Origin: Bacteroidales bacterium
Lineage (GTDB): Bacteria > Bacteroidota > Bacteroidia > Bacteroidales > WCHB1-69
NCBI GenBank assembly: GCA_031254735.1
Contig: JAIRTU010000103.1
Coordinates: 1-6,388, forward strand
DNA: 6,388 nucleotides
Direction: 5' to 3'
Shown here: positions 6,188 through 6,388 of the stretch, piece by piece
Numbering within the stretch: position 1 is the stretch's first letter
Layout of the letters: every line of letters starts with the position of its first letter
The notes under the pieces: model-generated
What the model was told of the DNA's origin: nothing
Database searches by the model: none
What the model saw: the letters and a program-made list of their open reading frames with translations, nothing else
Position numbers and translations under genes: made by a program

Positions 6188-6231
6188 ATTATAGTGGTAA
6201 GTGATTAATTACGCATTGACAAAAACGACAA
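6188..6231 (+). repeat. Conserved arm, copy B (44 nt identical to copy A)
   Basis: Identical to 3829-3872, which starts 2,359 bp away in the same orientation. Conservation continues beyond it with one mismatch (6232) into the 9-bp tandem. Apart from the rest of the element, it is the longest exact repeat I found in the window. Confidence 0.9.
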
Positions 6232-6236
6232 CGTCC

Positions 6237-6300
6237 AATCACACAAATCCCATTAATCCCATTAATCATATAAATTCCAAAAATCACAGTTCGGACAATT
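6237..6300 (+). repeat. 9-bp AATC tandem, right side of copy B, with GTTCGGACAATT end
   Basis: Units are AATCACACA, AATCCCATT, AATCCCATT, AATCATATA, AATTCCAAA and AATCACAGT, followed by TCGGACAATT. Compared with copy A there is one extra AATCCCATT, a clean one-unit duplication, and the fifth unit is degenerate. Confidence 0.85.
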
Positions 6301-6388
6301 GCATCATAGTTCGTAATTAAAATAAATCATCGTTCGGACAGTTGAAGAAAGTCCATTTTGGTGCATTTAAAGGCAATTCCAAAGAAAA
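6301..6388. other. Unassigned end of window with further GTTCG end-motif copies
   Basis: No supported gene. The end motif of element B recurs in degraded form: CATAGTTCGTAATTA (6305-6319) and CATCGTTCGGACAGTTG (6328-6344). The element may therefore extend past 6300, or its end may have been duplicated. A 23-codon minus-strand reading frame enters from the right edge and stops at 6317-6319; it is too short and unrecognised to call. Confidence 0.4.

Larger units (their letters stand above)
5921..6300. repeat. Composite intergenic repeat element, copy B
   Basis: A 380-bp non-coding element just upstream of the porin gene. From left to right it holds an inverted 9-bp AATC tandem with its end motif (5921-5964), a ten-unit 21-bp palindromic array (5981-6183), the conserved arm (6188-6236) and a direct 9-bp tandem ending in TCGGACAATT (6237-6300). 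The two outer tandems are inverted copies of each other. On the left, about 38 bp of the conserved arm seem to be missing between the array and the tandem. It shares orientation with copy A. Several frames are open through the array only because the 21-bp unit contains no stop codon. Confidence 0.82.

Noticed and set aside
5966..6208. Plus-strand open frame of 80 codons encoding a seven-residue repeat (SGTPESK-like)
   Set aside because: The heptads follow directly from a 21-bp unit without stop codons, and other frames on both strands are open too. Unit changes preserve DNA symmetry rather than the peptide, and no ribosome binding site or promoter is seen.
5901..6300. Insertion sequence or transposase gene
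   Set aside because: No transposase-like reading frame exists in or next to either element; only repeated non-coding parts are present.
6317..6388. C-terminal end of a minus-strand gene entering from the right edge (23 codons, then TAA)
   Set aside because: It is too short to identify, overlaps copies of the element end motif and has no recognisable motif. It needs sequence beyond the window.

Overview
The window looks like a chromosomal piece from a member of the Bacteroidota (Bacteroidetes), probably Bacteroidales. Three things support this. The gene families are typical of the phylum: a Porin_10-type outer-membrane protein, a Big_5 Ig-like lipoprotein, and a BipA whose GRG-ILHLS and ELQVGQP blocks resemble Bacteroidetes BipA. 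The two promoters that can be read have the phylum's TAnnTTTG -7 box. Ribosome binding sites are weak and purine-rich. All three genes lie on the minus strand.

Layout from right to left, in the direction of transcription: an 88-bp tail with no convincing gene (6301-6388); intergenic element B (about 5921-6300); a putative outer-membrane porin (5896-3956); intergenic element A (about 3649-3929); the bipA promoter; bipA/typA (3507-1699), a translational GTPase; a 52-bp gap; and an Ig-like lipoprotein (1646 to beyond position 1, missing its C-terminus). BipA and the lipoprotein are close enough to be cotranscribed. The porin has its own promoter and is probably a separate unit.

The unusual content is non-coding. 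Elements A and B are two copies of one composite intergenic element in the same orientation, one on each side of the porin gene. The core is a tandem array with an exact 21-bp period. Each unit is a 14-bp palindrome (5-bp stem, 4-nt loop) followed by a 7-nt, mostly A-rich linker. There are ten units in B; A has four good units and about two decayed ones. The stems differ between units, but both arms change together (TCCGG/CCGGA, TCCTG/CAGGA, TCGGG/CCCGA), so the palindrome itself appears to be selected. Right of each array is a conserved arm whose first 44 nt are identical between copies. Beyond it lies a tandem of 9-bp AATCnnnnn units ending in a TCGGACAA-like motif. Parts of these flanks recur inverted on the left of each array, so the whole resembles a non-autonomous mobile or BIME-like element with nested inverted arms. 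I cannot name it as a described family from sequence alone.

The genes themselves are ordinary: ribosome-linked GTPase function, outer-membrane transport and a cell-envelope lipoprotein. Possible consequences of the elements are recombination between direct copies 2,359 bp apart, which could delete or amplify the porin gene, and effects on the porin's promoter and 3' end. These consequences are inferences.
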